DNA of 64,000 bases from Todiramphus chloris collaris (GCA_025345505.1 JANVCC010000073.1:3832206-3896205); one strand, 5' to 3'; numbered from the stretch's first letter, positions 1 through 12,858 are shown. Notes: generated by a model not told the origin, from the sequence alone. Made by a program: numbers and translations.

Positions 1-3000
1 GAACAGGCAAAATATTAAAGATCCCCTTTATCTCTTCCCTACACATCCTAATGCCACCAATTCTGATTTTATTCTTCCAGTTCCAGTATTGCTACTAGAC
101 AAATGATTGCTCCCTCTCTCATGTGTGGCATTCTTAATCAGCAAGAAAATATTTTGCCCTTCTCATTTTCCCTTAACTTCTCCTATTCCACTTCTGTAGC
201 CTCCTAGAGATTTTAAACTACCCTGCATATCAGCAACACTTTGATGTTAAATAGTGTTACCAAGGTCATTCCAACAGCAGGACCAGAAGTAATGTTTGTT
301 TTGAAACCCAGTGCTCTGTTTAAATCTGTTTATTTCTGTACTAAGTCTAGGCACTTTGAGCTGTCTCGATGACTCAGAACAAAGTTGCAAAGCCTCAGTT
401 CTACAAAGAGATTAGTCACTTTGTTTTTTTGCACTGAGGTGCTCTGAGTCAGCTTCAAATTGTTGCACACAGAGTACCTGGGTACATCCTCAAATGGTGC
501 AGGTAACTTCAGTGCAAATTTCTCAACTCGATTCTCTAAGTATTTCAGAGATTAAAAATTTAGACACCAAAAGGTTTACTTTGTTTTGTCCCTTCAGTCA
601 CTGCAAGTATTTCCTCTGCTTTTTAATTTTATCAAGACTGAGAACTGGGTTTACACAATTAGGCCAGCTCCTTTGCTTGACTGTACACTCTGATTCTTAG
701 TTTACCACGATTCTAAACAAGTGACTCACTTGTACAGACCTGCTTTTATTGATTATCTGCTCTGTATCTTTTCTTTGACTGGATGTACATATATTTGTAG
801 TGTGTGAATGCCTGTGTGTGAATCCATAGTGTTAATTTTATAATGACTGGAGTTGACATGATATGTTCTTTAGCCTGCACCCTGTACATCATGTAAATAC
901 AATTCACACCATTTTCACTGTATGTCAAGACTCAATCTATTTGCAACACAGAGCATAAAAAGTGAAGTGTATTACTACTGTATAAATATTTTTACATCTA
1001 TAGATGTACACTCAAAAGAAATACAGTAACCCAATTACTCTCTCTAGCCGAGTTGAAAGTAGTGAACGCTGGAGAAGGAAGGAGAAGGAAGATGACTCAA
1101 TCTGCTTGTCAGTAATAACAAATTAGTGTTGCTCTAAGGCCATTTTGAGCTATTTGCACCTCTATGAGGCATGTGTTAGCTACCTTTCCATAATGGCCCT
1201 CCTTACTTGTTTCTCTTCTCTTCAAGCCACTTGACACATCCTGTTGTTTCACAGGCACTCAGAAGGCTTTACCACCCCTTCTAATCATAGAATATTAAAG
1301 AACAAGCAAATGTTCATGTCTTGATCCAAACTGAAATATTAATGTCACTAAATTATTTTCAGGAGAAATATTGTGGCCGTTTATTTTTATTTCATTTATT
1401 TGCTACAGAAAGTATTATGGCCAACACCCCTCAAACGTGTAATCACTGCATGAAGAAATCATATCAAGTGTGACTTTTTCTGCATACTTCTTTGCTTTAT
1501 GTTTATATGCCGATTTATTTAACAACTATTAACTATTTATTATCAAATTAACAATAGGTATTTAAATACGTAAAGTATAAAAAATATAAGGGTATTATCT
1601 GTTGCACTTGTTTGTTCTTTAAACTTATGTCATTTATATATATACTCTTGATTTTGGTCTGTAACCACCCATCTAAATGACAAACAAAAATAGCAATGAA
1701 TTCTATAAACTTATTTGGGACAATTTATTTGTAAGACTGTATGAAATACAGCTTCAGTACATCACACAATGCTTTTATGCTGAAGGGATTAGCATCTAAT
1801 GGCATGCTCACTTTGCAAGATTCAAAAATAATTGAGATTTAGAACATGAACACTTCAGAAACTGATTTAAGAAGGGACAGCAGAATTTTAGGCAAGATTT
1901 TAAAATCTTCTGAACATTGCTCCTTTATAAAGTGCCTGGAGATGAGAAACGCAAACCCTGCACATTTTATCTTCAGGAGTTTTAGGACAGAAATTTTGTT
2001 CACTGGCCACATGGTAAGCCAGTAGATCAGGTCTATCAGTTTTACCTTCTACAGCATAAGGGTATACTTTAGAATGACTGTTAGGTTCCTAAAAAACACA
2101 AGCACCTCAGAATTATTATCATTATGGTAAATTATTGCTCAGTCTATTCTTCATTTTTTGTAAAGTGATGGAAAGTAATGCTTGCCAAGCATAAAAGATT
2201 ACCAAGAATAACAGAAAAACCCTGACTATTGAATATCAGGAGACAGAGCAAATACTCAGTGACAATCTCCTGTTGTTTCAATATATTGCAACTTATGTTT
2301 TTCCATCTTTATTATAAACTATTCTACTTGGCAAACAATTTTAGTTGTTGTGAAAACTACTTGTGAGTCTGTGAAAGCTCTTTCTAAAGAACAAACGTAG
2401 GTGTAAGGATCATACAGGATGGAATTTCAAGTTACATACTTAAAATTAGATTGCACAATCTGTATTTGTGTTGGTGAGCAGCTACTTACCCAAGCAGTCC
2501 TACAGGCTAAACCAAACAAATTGATACTTCCTTGTGCCTTTCTTCCTGTATTGATAGCTGCATAAATTGTCCCTTAAGTAAAGGTTCAGGTAAAATTTTT
2601 GTAAGATTTCACTATAAAAGTACAGATGTCTATCACTGAAGTGACCAATTTCATCATACACTATCTTAACTACTTTAGACTTTCCTCCTTCATAAACCAG
2701 GAAAGAAAATAAATACTATTTGTTGTTAGGCTTCACACAGAATTACTGTTGCTACCAAATTAGGAATTCTAAATGCTTGATTCCTAGTAGGTTACCAGAA
2801 TCATTAACCTCCTTAATGATTAAGAATAGACCTTTGCATTGCTAGCTGATCTAATAACAACAAATGAATCCTTTAACCTCAATTATTTACAGGTAAATCA
2901 ATGTTCATCTGTAAAATCTGATGACTGAGTCTGTTAAAAGTCATTGCAGAGAAGATCAGACAACTGTTTGCTTATGCTATTCTTAAATTGTCAAATTTCA

Positions 3001-3020
3001 CACAGAGGAAATAGTTATTT
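1..3020. other. AT-rich non-coding sequence
   Basis: No open frame here has collagen, kinase, receptor or other recognisable protein character, and the longest frames are under 70 codons. The sequence is AT-rich with short homopolymer runs. I see no repeat family, splice-bounded exon or RNA gene that I can name. It is presumably intergenic DNA upstream of IRS4. Confidence 0.6.
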
Positions 3021-3055
3021 TTGTTCATTTGCATGTTGAGTGCAACTCATTTTTT

Positions 3056-3215
3056 GAAAAAAAACCCCAACCAATCAACCAACCAAAAAACCCCACAAAA
3101 AAAAAACAAAAAAGGAAATCTCACACACACACACAAAAAGAAAAAAAATCCAACCAAGCTAACCAAAACCAAACAAACAAAAAACAGCCAAAAGAAAACC
3201 CAAAACCAACAAATA
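3056..3215. repeat. A/C-rich low-complexity tract
   Basis: About 160 bp consists almost only of A and C, in runs such as AAAACCCCAACC and CCAACCAAAAAAC, with a short (CA)n run near 3121-3136. Long frames across it (Lys/Asn/Gln/Thr/Pro rich) are artefacts of composition. Tracts of this kind often mark the tail of a retroposed element, but no element body is recognisable here. Confidence 0.75.
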
Positions 3216-3479
3216 AAAATTACCAATAACTTGGATTTGTTTAATCGTATTTTACTTGGTGATTATTAGTCTTTCCAAAGCTGCCTGGAATCAAACTCAT
3301 GTGGATGCTGAAAAGCTGCTAGCAGGGGGATTGTCTCAGGCTCTCACAATATTCGGTGAGAGCCCTGCCTTTCTCACACAAGTTATGAGAAACAGTAGGA
3401 TGGTTTTTGTGAGCTGGACCAACACCTGGTGTTTTGTAAGTTCTGTTTATGGTACATTGGAAAAATATTTTGAAATAGG

Positions 3480-3665
3480 TGTTGTAGGACTTTAGCCACT
3501 CACCCTGGGAGATGGGTGATCACTGACCCATCGCCCTGTGGGGCTGGGGGATAGAAAACGGGGTTATCAATTAATAAAGGGGCTCTTCTTCCTCTCCTGG
3601 CTCTCTCTTTACTGATTTTGTATTGCTGCCTCTCTTTGCTCCCAGCACAAACAGCGACAAACTCA
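3480..3665 (+). mobile_element. possible solo-LTR remnant (weak)
   Basis: A GC-richer stretch ends in a poly(A) signal (AATAAA, 3574-3579). It is followed by a T/C-rich run and a CAGCACAAACAGCGAC segment, an order that resembles the U3-R-U5 end of an avian LTR. I could not find terminal TG...CA inverted ends, a target-site duplication or any retroviral coding sequence. The call rests on layout alone and could be wrong. Confidence 0.25.
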
Positions 3666-4557
3666 GACAGTCCTTTTCAAGCTATGTAGGTGTTCCTGAT
3701 ATATTCTCTCACTGCAACAGATTTGCTTCCTACAGAATGAAAAGTGAGTGTCCAAGGAACAAGCATTATGTCCAGACCTGACAGGTGAGTAGTGTCCCAC
3801 CTACCTACGAATGAAAAGTAAAACCTACTTAATACAGGAGGCATCTGGTGGTCACAAAGTTCAGTACGGAAGTTACAAGGCATCCTTACATTCTGCTCTG
3901 TTAGCACACCATCCTTCCTGAAAGCTACACTAAGGCACTGTATTAATGAGCAGACCTCGAAGACACACTATTTCCTTCTGTGAGAAAGTAGAGACGTTGA
4001 GGGAAATTGTGTCGGGAGGAAACAGAATTGCCATGTTGCTCCCTTCTGTGTCAGCAAAGAGCTGACTGGACACGAGAGCAGGAACATGCTTCATCTGGCA
4101 AAGGGCTGATAGCACACTCCTCGCTTGTGCAACGCTACAGCTCAGGGGAAGTATGATTCAGAGGTCTGTCTCTGAGTCAGAATTTCTCTCTGAGCTACTT
4201 CTGAAGTGGGAAAGGCTTCGTTTTGTCCCATGCTTGGAACCACAAGCAAGGATTCCATTTTACCCCAGTCTGAAGCGTGTCACGTTCCAAAGCACTAACT
4301 CCATGAGGGGCACCAACACGCACCATCTTCCTCTGAGCATGACTTCACTTTGAACAATTCACCAAGACTCGTATTTTACATTGTGCTGCTACTGGCTTTC
4401 AGTAGCACAGCAGCCCGTCTAGCACCGGTGTCTCCTACAATGCCTGTACTCCGTGCCGCACGTTTCAGACCACGCACGGAAGCCGCATCCAGGATCCCCG
4501 GCACCCCTGGCACAGATCCCGGAGCGCTCCCGAGGGGCTGCGGGTGGGGCTGGCAGC

Positions 4558-4567
4558 TCTCGCGAGA
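4558..4567. promoter_or_regulatory. TCTCGCGAGA palindrome (BANP-type CGCG element)
   Basis: A perfect TCTCGCGAGA palindrome, extending to CTCTCGCGAGAG at 4557-4568. This motif is known from CpG-island promoters, where the methylation-sensitive factor BANP binds it. It is seen in sequence; actual binding is inferred. Confidence 0.55.
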
Positions 4568-4587
4568 GCCGCGGGAACGACCTGCGC

Positions 4588-4601
4588 GTTGCCAGGGCAA
4601 C
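4588..4601. promoter_or_regulatory. RFX X-box
   Basis: GTTGCC-AG-GGCAAC is a perfect inverted repeat with a 2-bp spacer, matching the RFX X-box consensus (GTNRCC N0-3 RGYAAC). It lies 20 bp from the TCTCGCGAGA palindrome inside the same CpG island. X-boxes are common in promoters of ciliary and MHC-II genes; which gene this one would serve is unknown. Confidence 0.5.
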
Positions 4602-4959
4602 TGCCCCCCCCCCCCCCCCCCAGCAGCCCGGGGGCTGCGCGGGAACGGCGTCAGCAGCCTGCCCGCCCCGCCAGCTTCAGCCGGGGGCAGCAGCCTCGGG
4701 GGGCCGTTTGGCCGCGGACCCCCCCCGGCAGAAAGCCACGGCCCCTGCGCTCGCCGGGACGGATGCGGCCGGCAGGGCTCCGGCTGCGGGGCTGCCAGGG
4801 CCTGGCTCTGGGAGCGGGTCGGGTGGCAGGAGCGAGAACAGCGGTGTGAGGGGCACCGGCTGGGTGGCCGAGCTACAGGAGGAGGCAGAAAGGTTAAGGA
4901 GCTTCAGGGAGTCCGAGTGAGACTGGTGGAACAGTGCTCTGCCCTCCCCAGGACTGAAA

Positions 4960-5560
4960 CACGACAGCCACCAGGGAAAAAAACCCAAGAGGATGCTGGG
5001 GGAGGAGGATTCTCACACTCTCCCCCTGCTCCTGCATGGGGGCCCTGCCGTGGGAGACAGTCCTCCACAAACCTATCCAGCATGGGTCCTTCCCGCGGGC
5101 TGCAGCTCTTCACAAACTGCTCCAGTGTGGGTCCTTTCCATGGGGTGCCACCCTTCAGGAGCAGGCTGCTCCAGTGTGGGTCCTTTCCATGGGGTGCCAC
5201 CCTTCAGGAGCAGGCTGCTCCAGTGTGGGTCCTTTCCATGGGGTGCCACCCTTCAGGAGCAGGCTGCTCCAGTGTGGGCCCTTTCCATGGGGTGCCATCC
5301 TTCATGAGCAGGCTGCTGCAGTGTGGGTCCCACGGGGGGTCCCAAGTCCTGCCAGCAAACCTGCTCTAGGCTCCCCTCTCCATGGGTCCACATGTCCTGC
5401 CCAGGGTCCATTCAGTGCAGGCTCCCCTAGGGCCACAGCCTCCTTCAGGCATCCACATGCTCCAGTGTGGGGTCCTCCATGGGCTGCAGGTGAGATCTGC
5501 TCCGCTGCTGAAGATACAAAGTCCATAGTACAGGGATCTCCAGGGTTTTACTCGATCCTG
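4960..5560. mobile_element. probable avian dispersed repeat containing the minisatellite
   Basis: The whole stretch, including diverged versions of the CTCCAGTGTGGGTCC block beyond the tandem core (for example 5458-5492), looks like an interspersed element I associate with bird genomes and ERV/LTR-type sequences. I cannot name the family, and no retroviral protein domain is present. Confidence 0.4.
5071..5330. repeat. 49-bp minisatellite, four good copies plus degenerate ends
   Basis: Units start at 5120, 5169, 5218 and 5267 and contain the core CCAGTGTGGGTCCTTTCC, then a CATGGGGTGCCA block and a CAGGAGCAGGCTG block. The first three are essentially identical and the fourth has a few substitutions. 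A diverged copy precedes them (5071-5119) and decayed copies follow. Near-identity of the central copies implies recent unequal exchange or slippage. 49 is not divisible by 3, so one open frame runs through the repeats with the same peptide in rotating frames, which argues against coding. Confidence 0.9.
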
Positions 5561-8500
5561 ACTTTAATGTGGCCCCACAGACTGGGCGTTCATGAGCAGC
5601 TGCAGTGCATTATGGGTGCATCTGCATTAACTAGAAATATGGAACAGCAGAACAGATCTGGAGGGCAAAGAGGCAGTGTTGAAAGCTCCATGTCCACTCT
5701 ACACACATTTTGCAGTTTACCTGACAGTAGCTGTAGTCTGGTTCAATGAATGCAACAGTCATCATCGTGCTGCTTTTAGTTTATTTTCACCTGAAAGGAA
5801 CCCAGCTTGTGCACTCCAAGACTGCTGCACTTTACAAATCAAAGCAGGTGAGTAGGGACAAATGAAAAATTAATTTCAAAAGTTAATTTCTAATCCAAAC
5901 TAAAACACTACTGTAGATACATCCTGATTGTACTCCTGGAATGCATCTTTTGGTTTAGATTCATCAGAAAGGAATTTAGTTTGCGGGCTCCAAGATTGTC
6001 CTCTTCAAAAGTGAATGAAAATGCTGATGCAGACACTCCCTTGGCAACCCAGGCAGAGAGGAGCTCTGTTCTTTACTCCATCCTGTGCTTTCTTGCGGAG
6101 CTCTACCCAGTTAGTTTATTTCTGTGTAGGCATTTGTGCTTTAGAACGGTTTTTTGGGAGTACTGTCAGTTACTATCACCTGTATCATTCCCAGTTCAAT
6201 AGAGTGAAGGGACCTAGAACACCCCTTTACTATCCTGCGTGGGTGATCTGTGTATGGATAATAATACATAATTAAGAGAAACATGTGCAAAGCCACTGTC
6301 ATCCTTTCCTGCAAATGTGTAAAAATGGCTCCATACAGCGAGGAGCAAGGGCACTTCCACCCTGCAGTTACCGCAGGTATTTACTGTGTGGAGAAGGCTG
6401 AAACATTGCCCTAAGCTGGCACTCACTCTGCAATGGAAACCTGCCACATTTGTTTTAAAAAAACCCCAAAGTAATAGTGAAATGACAATATTATTTCTTA
6501 CTGACAGAAGGTCTGTTATCCTCAGAACTGGATTATGCTGCCTCTATGACAAATGGAGGCATATCTGAGCTGCCATTCAAAAACACCATACAGCAAAAAT
6601 ACCAGCCCAACTTTTCCAACACAAAGCTCGGACTCAGCAGAAAAAAACCAAAAAACACGTGGGGGTACCAGCTACTGGGTGAAAAAAGTATTCTATATGC
6701 TAGGATTGCTTCTTTAAAATATTTTCCCTTAAATTAGATCATCTTTTGTCTTCTGATAAACGCTTTTCTTAAGCTCAGGTAATCATCTGTTGCTCCATGA
6801 CACAAGACCACAATTCCAACAAAACCTGACTCTACTCCATGGTCTTGTATCAGGCAGTACAAGAAATCTAAATAAAGAGATAGTCAATTAACAACTCTGT
6901 GTTCCTTTTTTTTCCTAATGGCAGTTGTTTATAAACATTTAAAATATATGTCCTTACATAACAAGAATGGTTATTCAGACACAGGAGAGTCCACAGGAAT
7001 TATTTTTAAAAAATTAATTTTGTTGTCCATGACTAGATTAAAAGTTGAATATTTTTTTGCTGTACTGATGAGATAGTGTTATTTCTCTCTTATACCAAAA
7101 AGAAAAGACAATGTCTCTCAATTAGACAATAAAAGAAAACACAGAAGCTAAATGAAAATGACACCACATCGAACTGCCTAAGTAACAATCAATTCATTAA
7201 GTGTGGCTGTGGTTAAGACAAGCACATGCACACTCATTCCCTCAGACAGATATTGCTGGAGAAACTCAGAATAAAACCAACCTGTCCTCCGCTGGGATTC
7301 AAGTATTGACACTCTTAAGATGGAAGCTGCCATCAGAAAACGCAGGGACATCAAACACACAAATGTGGTTTGGAATCTTCTATTCGCAACCTCTGCTGCT
7401 AAAGAAACCTCCACCAGGAAAGGAACACACAAATTGCTTCCACAGTCAAAAAAAGAAACTGAAAGGCAAATAAAGTTGCTTGGTGGGGTTTTTTTTTTGG
7501 CGTTGTTTGCTTTTTTTTAACTTCAGGCACTTTAACAAGTGAGGATGGCGGTGATAACTGCAGGAGCTGGATCGTCCAGCAAAAAGCTGAAATGTCTGAT
7601 TTGCAAACTATCTAGAGGGCATTTTCTTTAACTTCCACTAATAATTCTTTAAAGTCAAAGAATTCAAGACATGCTGGCTAATTGATATAGAACACCTTTT
7701 TGGTAGATACCATGCACTAGCAAAGAAAGTAATAGGAAAGATTCATTTGCACTCAATTTGGGGGAAAAAAATGCTTCTTTTAAATGAAAACAATCCTGTC
7801 TGCTCATTACCGTTAATACTTGAAAGCTGGCACTAATGACACCACTTTTTATTTCCAGTCATATAAATGGGTATCTTTAATTCCTGTTCCACCCTGCTAT
7901 TCTCCTGTGGGTGACAGGAGACACCTGTGAAATCAGTGAATAAAAGTCTGGTTGCTTTAGTAGTTTTCATATCTTACTGACCAAAAACTGTGTATCACAA
8001 AGGGGCACGTTTCTGTTTCTTTCACTAAAGCAGTTGCATAATATTTCACATAATCCCAAAGCTGCCATCACTATATAACCCAAACAGCAACTATCCATAA
8101 ATAGGAGAATAGGCAGAATAAGCTTACTATTCATTCCTGATCCAGTGAGAAAACGTTCTGCAAATTGGAGCATATGCCTTTGAAAACCAGCATTCTGTGG
8201 TTCTTTTCACTGCATGGTGACACTATCCCCAATTATACAGAAAACAGTAAAGAAACCAAGTGACTGAGTATTTTCTGTAGACAATTATGTGATAGGATTA
8301 GATAGATGGTGAAAGGAGTATAATGGAACAAGTAAACAACTAGGTCTGCATTATCAGAGAGGTGCTGAGCGCCCGCAGCTCCCTCTAAATTAAATTCAGC
8401 AACTCTTTTAATATGTATGCCTTTAATCTTCGTGCTTAAAAATCTTAAATTCAAATCTATACATTTTCATAAATGAGCATCATAATAAATGCTGTGAAGG

Positions 8501-8740
8501 TTCTGGTACCTTATTTCAACACAGCAAGGAAAGCCTGATGAGAGAAACAGGAGTTCACATAGCTCATCCCTGGAAAAGGCACATTTAGGGGACTCTTGAC
8601 ACACAGTGGATTCTGTGTGTTTGTAGGGATAAAGGAAGCCCTCGGGTTGGCTTCTACAATGAATTTGTATCACCCTCGATACCATGATACCTGAAGTTCT
8701 CAGTCATTAACAGATTTTATCTCTAAAAACACTCTTTTGA
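5561..8740. other. non-coding sequence, nothing recognised
   Basis: All frames are short and lack family signatures. I see no CpG clusters and no paired splice sites around a plausible exon. Only small A and T runs are present, for example near 6905 and 7490. Confidence 0.5.
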
Positions 8741-8880
8741 GAAAGGAGAAATTATTATTTCCATTTAATGCCTAAGGAATTGAAGAACAAGATAGATTGA
8801 GAGATTTGCCCCAGGACGTAGGGCAAACCTGCCAAACTGAAGCCAGTTTCGAATACGTGATCTGTGCCTTAAACAGAAAG
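8740..8880 (+). mobile_element. ancient MIR/L3-like retroelement remnant
   Basis: The order of blocks ATTATTATTTCCATTTAATG, then GAATTGAAGAACAAGATAGA, GAGATTTGCCCCAGGAC and CCAGTTTCGAATACGTGATCT, tracks the conserved 3' region shared by MIR and L3/CR1-like elements: ATTATTATCCCCATTTTACAG, then GAAACTGAGGC, GACTTGCCCAAGG and GGATTCGAACCC. Divergence is high, as expected for an insertion predating amniote radiation. The assignment is from memory of the consensus and needs alignment. Confidence 0.5.
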
Positions 8881-11800
8881 CCCTCTAGATCTTGGTTAAA
8901 AAATGTCACAGTCATTTCATTTTCTCATTCCACTGACGTACAACGAAAGGGGAAGCTTCCCTGTTTGCAGAAGAACCCAGCTATAACTGATTAATTTAAA
9001 ACCACTATTCTACTTATTTTGTGAGCTAACTTTAGCTCCTGTAAAAATCACAGTATGTCCGTACTGGGATCAGAACTGCTGAGAAGTTCCTAAGAGCAGG
9101 CTACTCTGGAGATGTAAAGTTGCAATGAGACTTCTAGGGGAAGAGTTTGGACCCTAAAAATACATTATGAAGAATGACATTAATTCATTTTGTGAACTAT
9201 GTTAAAAACAGTTAATAAAATGTTAGAAACATACACAAATGTATAATTAGTGAATCAGTGTAACACGTAAAATGAAAAACCAGGAAACTTACCTTTCACT
9301 TAACATCTTTTGGTTGCCAGATACTTCTGGGATATTTTTATTCTAAATTTCTACAGAGAGGTATTCTGGAGTTCCTGTCCTTTTTATGAATACGCAACGG
9401 GTAAAACTGAGCTAGGATTGTGTTTTACTGTTGTGGTTTCAGCTGGGATTGAGCTCATTTCTTCTTAGCAGCTATAACAGTGCTGTGTTCTGGATTCAGT
9501 ATGGGATTTGGTATGAGAACACTGATAATATATTGATTTCTTTTTTGCCTTTTATTGGGTAATTACTCCTGTAGATGCAACTGAGGATGGGCATAATAGA
9601 GGGAGTAGAAGAAACTAGAAAAAATGAGCAATAAATCACAGGACATTGTGTCCAAAACCATCTACCTCTTCTATCTTAACTAAACTAGTAACATAGCTGT
9701 GTGTGGAATTTCACGCCACCTGCAGAAACCCATTACTTGTCCCTCAATAATTCTGCAGCAGATGACATGTATCACCCTCCACTTAGCTCAACAGTACAAC
9801 CACCGATCGCTTAAGTACTTCGTATTATAGACATTACAGCCACTTGTGGAAACTATAATGAAAGAAGTGGTTTCCAATTTCTGGTCTTGTGCAGTGCCTG
9901 CCTCATGCAGTCACTAGACACTTGGTGGGGTAGAAAGAGCAAATAAATGAAACACAAAGCAAACATACCTCCAGCTCCAAGAAACTACAGGTTCTTCAAG
10001 TCTGGTGAAGATCAAGAGACACAAAGAGGGGATCCTGATTTCCCTTTACGGCTGCTGGAAGACAATGAAACCACAGTTAAGGAAGCATTTCATACCCAGG
10101 TTATGTGGGTTTCTGTAAGTAAAACTGAAGCATATAAACCTAACTCTACAGAATGGTGAGGTGCTGACTTCACACAGTAAACTCTGGCTGTGTGCTAGAG
10201 CAGTAGCCAGAGAAACAGTGAGGCAGAAACCTACACAAGTTTGTGAAGGTTGTAATAATTTGTGAACTAAGACAGTAAAATTAGATCCTATCCTATATCC
10301 AGACAATTATTTCAGTAATGGAGGAGTATCATATACTAACAGGTATTCTTACATAGTTTATAAGAGTTAGCTAAATAAAAAACCATTATGATGGAAAATC
10401 AATTTTTGAGAACGCGTATGGAAATTAAAAATCAATTAGCAGTTTAGGGAAGTACTTCCTAATAGTGCCATAGAAAAATAGCAACAATTTAAGTTCTCAG
10501 GAAGGCTAAACACTCTTTTTCAGCCAGAGAGCACCCATGAGAAAAATCCATTTCTATTAGCTCTGTTGTTCACAGCTGCCTGTGGGTCTGATGTGTCCAC
10601 CACCCCCACCATTCTACAGGACTGGATGATGCATACGCTGCTTTCTCAGCTGCCTTGCAAAAACACTGCAAGTGCAATGTAATGGCAAAAGACTTTAAAA
10701 GAGGCCAGAAAACACTGATACATTTCTTCTTACAGAGACAGCTTATTCATAGCTACTGTCAAGCAAGCCCAGAGGTTGATGACTAAAAAAACCCATAAAC
10801 AAAATAGAAAACCCAAGCCCTTTCTTTCAAATTGTTTCCTTTCTTCCTCCCACATGTATCCTTCAGCAACCAGCCGGAATAACCATGCAACGAACACAGT
10901 TCACCTTGCTCTATAGTTTTAAGGCTTTAATATATGTAAAACTTTAAAACCACGTTAGATTTTCATGTGAAAGTATAGAAAGGAATCCAAACAATATATG
11001 GAAATGTGCAAGCAATCTGAGCTCTACCCAACTGATCAACCAGGTAGTGGGGGGAGAAGTGAAAAATAAAAGGAATACATCTTCAAAAACCAGCTTAATT
11101 CTATGAGGGGCTATCAACAATATAATGCAATAAAATTGTATAGTTATTGCATGATAGCATTGCAAGGCAGAATCAACGTTACTGGATGATTAGTTGTGTA
11201 TTTTCACACTAACATGCTTGAATTTCTTTATAAACTAAATTTAATCTCAGTTTCCTAGCATCTATACTACTTGTTTTGGGAATAATTGCATTTTGGTAGT
11301 TATAACTTATTCTCTGTATTGCCATAATACTTAGGAGCTATAATCATGGACAAGAACATACTGTGTTAGATGCTGTAGAAAAAACAAACCAAGATTGCAG
11401 TTTAAACACACTACGAGCAGACAGTAAACTGATAGAGAATGGGGAATTACAAAGAAATATCGCAGCATTAACAATCAATATGGCAAGTACAAGATCTGGC
11501 ATGCCAGCTTCCGAATTTTGTTACTGGAAACTCCAAAAAATATCTTTTCTCACATCTGAGAGGCAGAATGGAAGAAAACATAGATGTGTTTATCCAAAAA
11601 TTTAACAAGTGAGTGCTGGAAGTTGGTGTCAGGGATTGGTGAGAGTTGGCATCTAAATAATGAATCATAGGTGAGGCAGACAAAGGATGACCTTGAAAGC
11701 AAATCAAGTACATTTTGTTTGAGTGACAGAGAAGGGAGAGCTACTAAAGAGACATACAGTCAGAATTACTGGCTAGGGAAATGATCTTTGCAGTTGTAAT

Positions 11801-12340
11801 ATGGAAAAGATTATTTTTAAACTTACATGACTGATACACACAAACTCCTAACTCAAATTAAATGTACCTTTGGCAGGGGCACTTTTATTAAAACTGAGAA
11901 GGCACCAGGGACTGCACAGGTGGGCAACATCCTGACCTCTGCTGCTGGGTACCTACTCCCACACCACAGCAAGAAGGCAGCAAAGCTGCTGCCGTTCTCG
12001 GCACTGACAGTTTGGGCACAGGGTTGCAGAACTGCTACGTTCTGATGCCAACTAAATGCCCCTATTAGGACACTCCGGCAGCTGACAAAGGAACTAATTA
12101 AGAGGGGAAGAAAGCATTATGGAGGTAGGTAAATGGTTCAAACCCTCTAATACTATCTTTTAAGTAGTGGAACATCTGTATATCCAGCAACATCTACCCT
12201 AGTATTTTAACAATTAACCTAGATGGGGAGACAATTTCAAGGCACATGAGCCTTAAAATTCACAATCTGACTGCGAAACAGAAGGTTTTTGCTGCTCGGT
12301 CTTTATATTTTGATTAAAAAAAAAAGGGATTATGTCAGTG
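8881..12340. other. non-coding sequence upstream of IRS4 island
   Basis: AT-rich DNA with no credible coding frame, RNA gene or dispersed element that I recognise. Composition shifts sharply to GC-rich at about 12.35 kb, where the IRS4 CpG island begins. Confidence 0.5.
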
Positions 12341-12858
12341 GCCAGCCTGGATTCCCCAGCCTGGAGAGCCCGTGTTCTGCCAAGCCCCCACGGAGTACCC
12401 AGGCTGCTAATGGCGCCAGAACCAACCCTGGCTGGCAGCGGACGGTCCCCAAACCGGGACGGTTCTCAGAGGGCAGAGCAATAGGTCACAAGCGTGAGCA
12501 TCCCCCCGCCCTGCCCCGCCACAGGGCCCTACGCTTCCACAACATCGCGCTGCCTCGTGCCAGCGCGGGGAACGGCAGCTGTGGGGGCAGGGGGAGGCTT
12601 ACAGGGGACGCGAGGCCGGAGAAGCGGAGGCAGAGGCCCGCCGGAGACAGGCAGAGGCCCGCCGGAGACGGGCCGAGCTGCGGGCCCCCCCCGCCAGCCC
12701 CTGAGGGCCCGGGCCCGCCGCAGGGCGCGAGACGGGCGGTTTGCGCGCGGCTCCAACGGTCGCCCGCGCGCTGACGGGTTGTTTACTTCCTCCGCGGCGC
12801 GCGCGCCCGCTCACCCCGCCCTCCCTCTCCCCGCGCGCCCGGCGTCCCCCCGCAGGGG

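Larger units (their letters stand above)
4440..4930. promoter_or_regulatory. orphan CpG island with promoter-type motifs
   Basis: About 0.5 kb of very GC- and CpG-rich DNA lies in otherwise AT-rich surroundings, some 9 kb upstream of the IRS4 start. It contains a TCTCGCGAGA palindrome, an RFX-type X-box and an 18-base C run (4604-4621). Long Pro/Gly/Ala/Arg frames on both strands reflect composition only. No gene start can be assigned. It may be the promoter of an unannotated transcript, possibly non-coding, or the GC-rich front part of the dispersed repeat that follows it. Confidence 0.55.

Noticed and set aside
1281-1300. AATCATAGAAT, resembling a CR1 3' octamer repeat
   Set aside because: A single short match without a second octamer or any CR1 body is not enough.
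4350-5749. Frames of 237 and 339 codons over the orphan island and minisatellite
   Set aside because: They depend on the GC-rich island and on a 49-bp repeat that is read in different frames. There is no domain or splice support.
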